Below are positions 62,188-64,000 of a stretch of DNA of 64,000 nucleotides, one piece after another; within the stretch, counting starts at the first letter, position 1; each line of letters opens with the position of its first letter. This DNA comes from Chryseobacterium lathyri. Lineage in GTDB: Bacteria; Bacteroidota; Bacteroidia; Flavobacteriales; Weeksellaceae. The DNA lies in assembly GCF_003290185.1 (NCBI RefSeq), contig NZ_QNFY01000016.1, forward strand, positions 25,060-89,059, in the 5' to 3' direction. The position numbers and the translations under genes were made by a program. The notes under the pieces were generated by a model. It worked only from the letters and a program-made list of their open reading frames with translations. It made no database searches and was not told the DNA's origin.

Positions 62188-63783
62188 TTAAGTTTCATTG
62201 CTCTTATTAAAAAAATGCCCTTTCTGTATTCCTAATTTTTGCATTTTTGAAATCAATGTGGTAGCCGGTAATCCTAATAATAAAGCCGCTCCCTGTGGCC
62301 CAAAAATTCGTCCCTTACATTTTTCAACGGTCTTTAGGATATGCTCTTTTTCCATCTGGTGTAATGTTTTAATCTGAAAATCCTGATCAGCTGTTTTTTG
62401 TCCGAAAATCTCCGGTAAATCCATTTTTCTGATGGTACTGTCTTTTGCCGTAAGAATACTTCTTTCGATCATGTTTTCGAGCTCACGGATATTTCCCGGC
62501 CATGCATTTTCACTCATTGCATGGATTACTTTTTGAGAAAATCCATTGATTTTTTTGCCTGTTTTCAGATTGATTTTTTTCAGAAAATAATCGGCCAGTA
62601 GCGGGATATCTTCTTTTCTGTCCCGCAATGCAGGCAAATGAATGGGGAAAACATTAAGACGATAGAACAGATCACTCCTGAATCTCCCTTCAGCAATCTC
62701 TTTTTCCAGAATCCGGTTGGTGGCAGCAATAATCCTGACATTGACTTTAATGGTGTTATTCCCGCCGATTCTTTCAATTTCTCTCTCCTGTAAAACTCTC
62801 AGTAATCTTCCCTGAAGAGCTAAAGGGAGCTCCCCAATTTCATCCAGGAAAATAGTGCTGTTATTCGCTTGTTCAAATTTCCCCTTACGCTGCTCCGTAG
62901 CACCTGTAAAACTGCCTTTTTCGTGTCCGAAAAGTTCACTTTCTATAAGATTGGCAGGAATGGATGCGCAGTTAATCCTGATCATTGAGTGATGAGACGA
63001 AGAGGAGAGTTCATGGATAGCCTGTGCTATCAGCTCTTTTCCCGTTCCGGTCTCGCCATAGATGATCACACTGGATAATGAAGAAGCTACCTGGGAGATT
63101 TGCTCATAAATATGCTGCATGGCTTCGCTATTTCCAATGATTCCGTTAAACCCTTCTTGATTCCTTACCTCATCTTTTCTGACAGGCTTTATATCTTTTT
63201 GAGAATCGGATGCTGAAGTATGAAAAGTATCCAGCATTTCCGAGAACAGAATGTTTCTGATGGTAATTGACAGCTGCGTAGAGATGCCTCTCAATAGCCT
63301 TTCTAACCGGCCATTGAATTCAGTGAAATTTTTATACAAAAGGAAAATCACGGTTTTATGATCTCCTACAGATGGTAAGCAAAATCCCACAGCCATATGC
63401 ATTCCCAGTTTTTTTGCAAGGGTAAAATACGGTACTGATGCTTTCCTTTCAGAGAAATCCTTAAGGTAAAAAGTAACAGGTTCCGGCGATTGCATGCATT
63501 GCTCAAAACAAATATCCAGTGAATCGGAAGGGCTATCATCATAGGCTCCGGTAATTAATGAACTGTAAAAAATCTGCTGCTTATGATCCTTTGCTGTAAG
63601 GACCATAATGCCATCACATAGAAATTCATTTTTAAAGGATTGATTTAATACAATGCTGAAATGTTTTTTATCTAAAACTTTGGCAAAGGCAGTATTAATA
63701 GATAAAATCACCAGATGATCCTTCTGCATTTCCTGAAGCCGGGCCCTCATTACATCAACATTTTGATCAGACTGTTTATTCAT
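62188..63783 (-). CDS. Sigma-54-dependent transcriptional activator with GAF-like sensor
   Basis: 531 residues. The first ~190 residues are a GAF-like sensor (LNQSFKNEFLCDGIMVLTAKDHKQQIFYSS), then an AAA+ domain (about 215-455): Walker A YGETGTGKELIAQAI, ELFGHEKGSFTGATEQ with the GSFTGA sigma-54 loop, Walker B STIFLDEIGEL and WPGNIRELENMIERS. A Fis-type HTH (AALLLGLPATTLISKMQKLGI) ends it. No receiver domain, so it senses a ligand directly, in the manner of NorR or FhlA-type activators. The AAA+ and HTH parts are closely similar to the response regulator at 60073. It is convergent with the TMEM175-like gene. Confidence 0.9.
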   Translation of the reverse strand: MNKQSDQNVDVMRARLQEMQKDHLVILSINTAFAKVLDKKHFSIVLNQSFKNEFLCDGIMVLTAKDHKQQIFYSSLITGAYDDSPSDSLDICFEQCMQSPEPVTFYLKDFSERKASVPYFTLAKKLGMHMAVGFCLPSVGDHKTVIFLLYKNFTEFNGRLERLLRGISTQLSITIRNILFSEMLDTFHTSASDSQKDIKPVRKDEVRNQEGFNGIIGNSEAMQHIYEQISQVASSLSSVIIYGETGTGKELIAQAIHELSSSSHHSMIRINCASIPANLIESELFGHEKGSFTGATEQRKGKFEQANNSTIFLDEIGELPLALQGRLLRVLQEREIERIGGNNTIKVNVRIIAATNRILEKEIAEGRFRSDLFYRLNVFPIHLPALRDRKEDIPLLADYFLKKINLKTGKKINGFSQKVIHAMSENAWPGNIRELENMIERSILTAKDSTIRKMDLPEIFGQKTADQDFQIKTLHQMEKEHILKTVEKCKGRIFGPQGAALLLGLPATTLISKMQKLGIQKGHFFNKSNET

Positions 63784-64000
63784 AAAGATCTATTGATTGA
63801 AAGGATAAAGATAGAGAAAACAGTACTATTTTGGAATAGTATAGATTAATTAATATAATTTTTAAGCACAGGTTTTTATGAAAAGTTTATCCCTGTAAAT
63901 CTTTTTAAAGTAAATCATCTGTACGTTTTTATAGATGTATAATGAAAACCCTTTTTAAACCCTCCTGAAAAAGTTTAGAAATTCCTTAGCTGTGTATAGA
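63784..64000. promoter_or_regulatory. Upstream region of the GAF-type sigma-54 activator
   Basis: No gene begins before the window ends. A dyad TACTATT-TTGG-AATAGTA (63824-63841) lies about 40 bp upstream of the start codon, a candidate autoregulatory site. Nothing else was recognised. Confidence 0.35.

Overview
The window looks like a chromosomal segment of a Bacteroidota bacterium of the Chryseobacterium/Flavobacteriia type. The DNA is AT-rich, there is a SusC/SusD pair, secreted enzymes carry signal peptides ending in AQ or SAQ, promoters carry the Bacteroidota -7 element TAnnTTTG, and the enzyme families are typical of flavobacterial glycan degraders. No tRNA, rRNA, CRISPR array or intact insertion sequence was seen. 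The genus is an inference.

Region 1 (1-5603) is a plus-strand D-galacturonate operon: the end of a sugar-acid kinase, KDPG aldolase, an ExuT-like transporter, tagaturonate reductase (uxaB) and altronate dehydratase (uxaA), closed by a hairpin terminator. A LacI-type regulator (5845-6873, minus) follows.

Region 2 (7357-42804) is a large pectin / rhamnogalacturonan-I utilisation locus. One block (7357-20106) encodes a GH28 enzyme, a GH2 beta-galactosidase, a CE12-like acetylesterase, a GH106-like rhamnosidase, a PL11-like lyase, a GH105 unsaturated galacturonyl hydrolase and the rhamnose transporter RhaT. A SusC/SusD pair follows (20436-25573). The complete rhamnose pathway comes next (25883-32366): fused rhamnulose-1-phosphate aldolase / lactaldehyde dehydrogenase, rhamnose isomerase, rhamnulokinase and a lactate dehydrogenase that would bring lactaldehyde-derived lactate to pyruvate. 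After a GntR-type regulator and an NTF2-like secreted protein, a minus-strand block (34415-42804) adds a Tat-exported beta-propeller hydrolase, two large poorly characterised secreted proteins (one DUF4450-like) and a canonical GH28. Galacturonate released from the backbone would feed region 1 and rhamnose the rha genes.

The most interesting observation is a shared promoter architecture in region 2. Six separate promoters carry a direct repeat of a CAGGAT-like hexamer at a 10-bp period, followed at an identical 21-bp distance by a TAnnTTTG-like -7 element. They precede the first GH28 operon, rhaT, susCD, the rhamnose aldolase gene, the Tat-exported hydrolase and the second GH28 operon. This defines a candidate regulon whose activator is not obvious in the window; the geometry suggests an AraC-type protein, and a decayed AraC fragment lies beside one site.

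Region 3 (43222-47458) holds a short-chain dehydrogenase, two AraC regulators, a secreted alpha/beta hydrolase and an HxlR regulator. Region 4 (47851-57734) is a plus-strand run: SDR, terminator, then chloroperoxidase-like hydrolase, MaoC-like protein, lipoprotein hydrolase, isochorismatase-family hydrolase, AlgE-like outer-membrane channel, secreted M17 N-domain protein, YtcJ-like amidohydrolase, DoxX, Dps and a DUF1275 protein. Its joint function is not recognisable and it is a candidate undescribed uptake/detoxification system. Region 5 (57781-63783) has a TPR histidine kinase with a sigma-54 response regulator, a TMEM175-like channel and a second, GAF-type sigma-54 activator.
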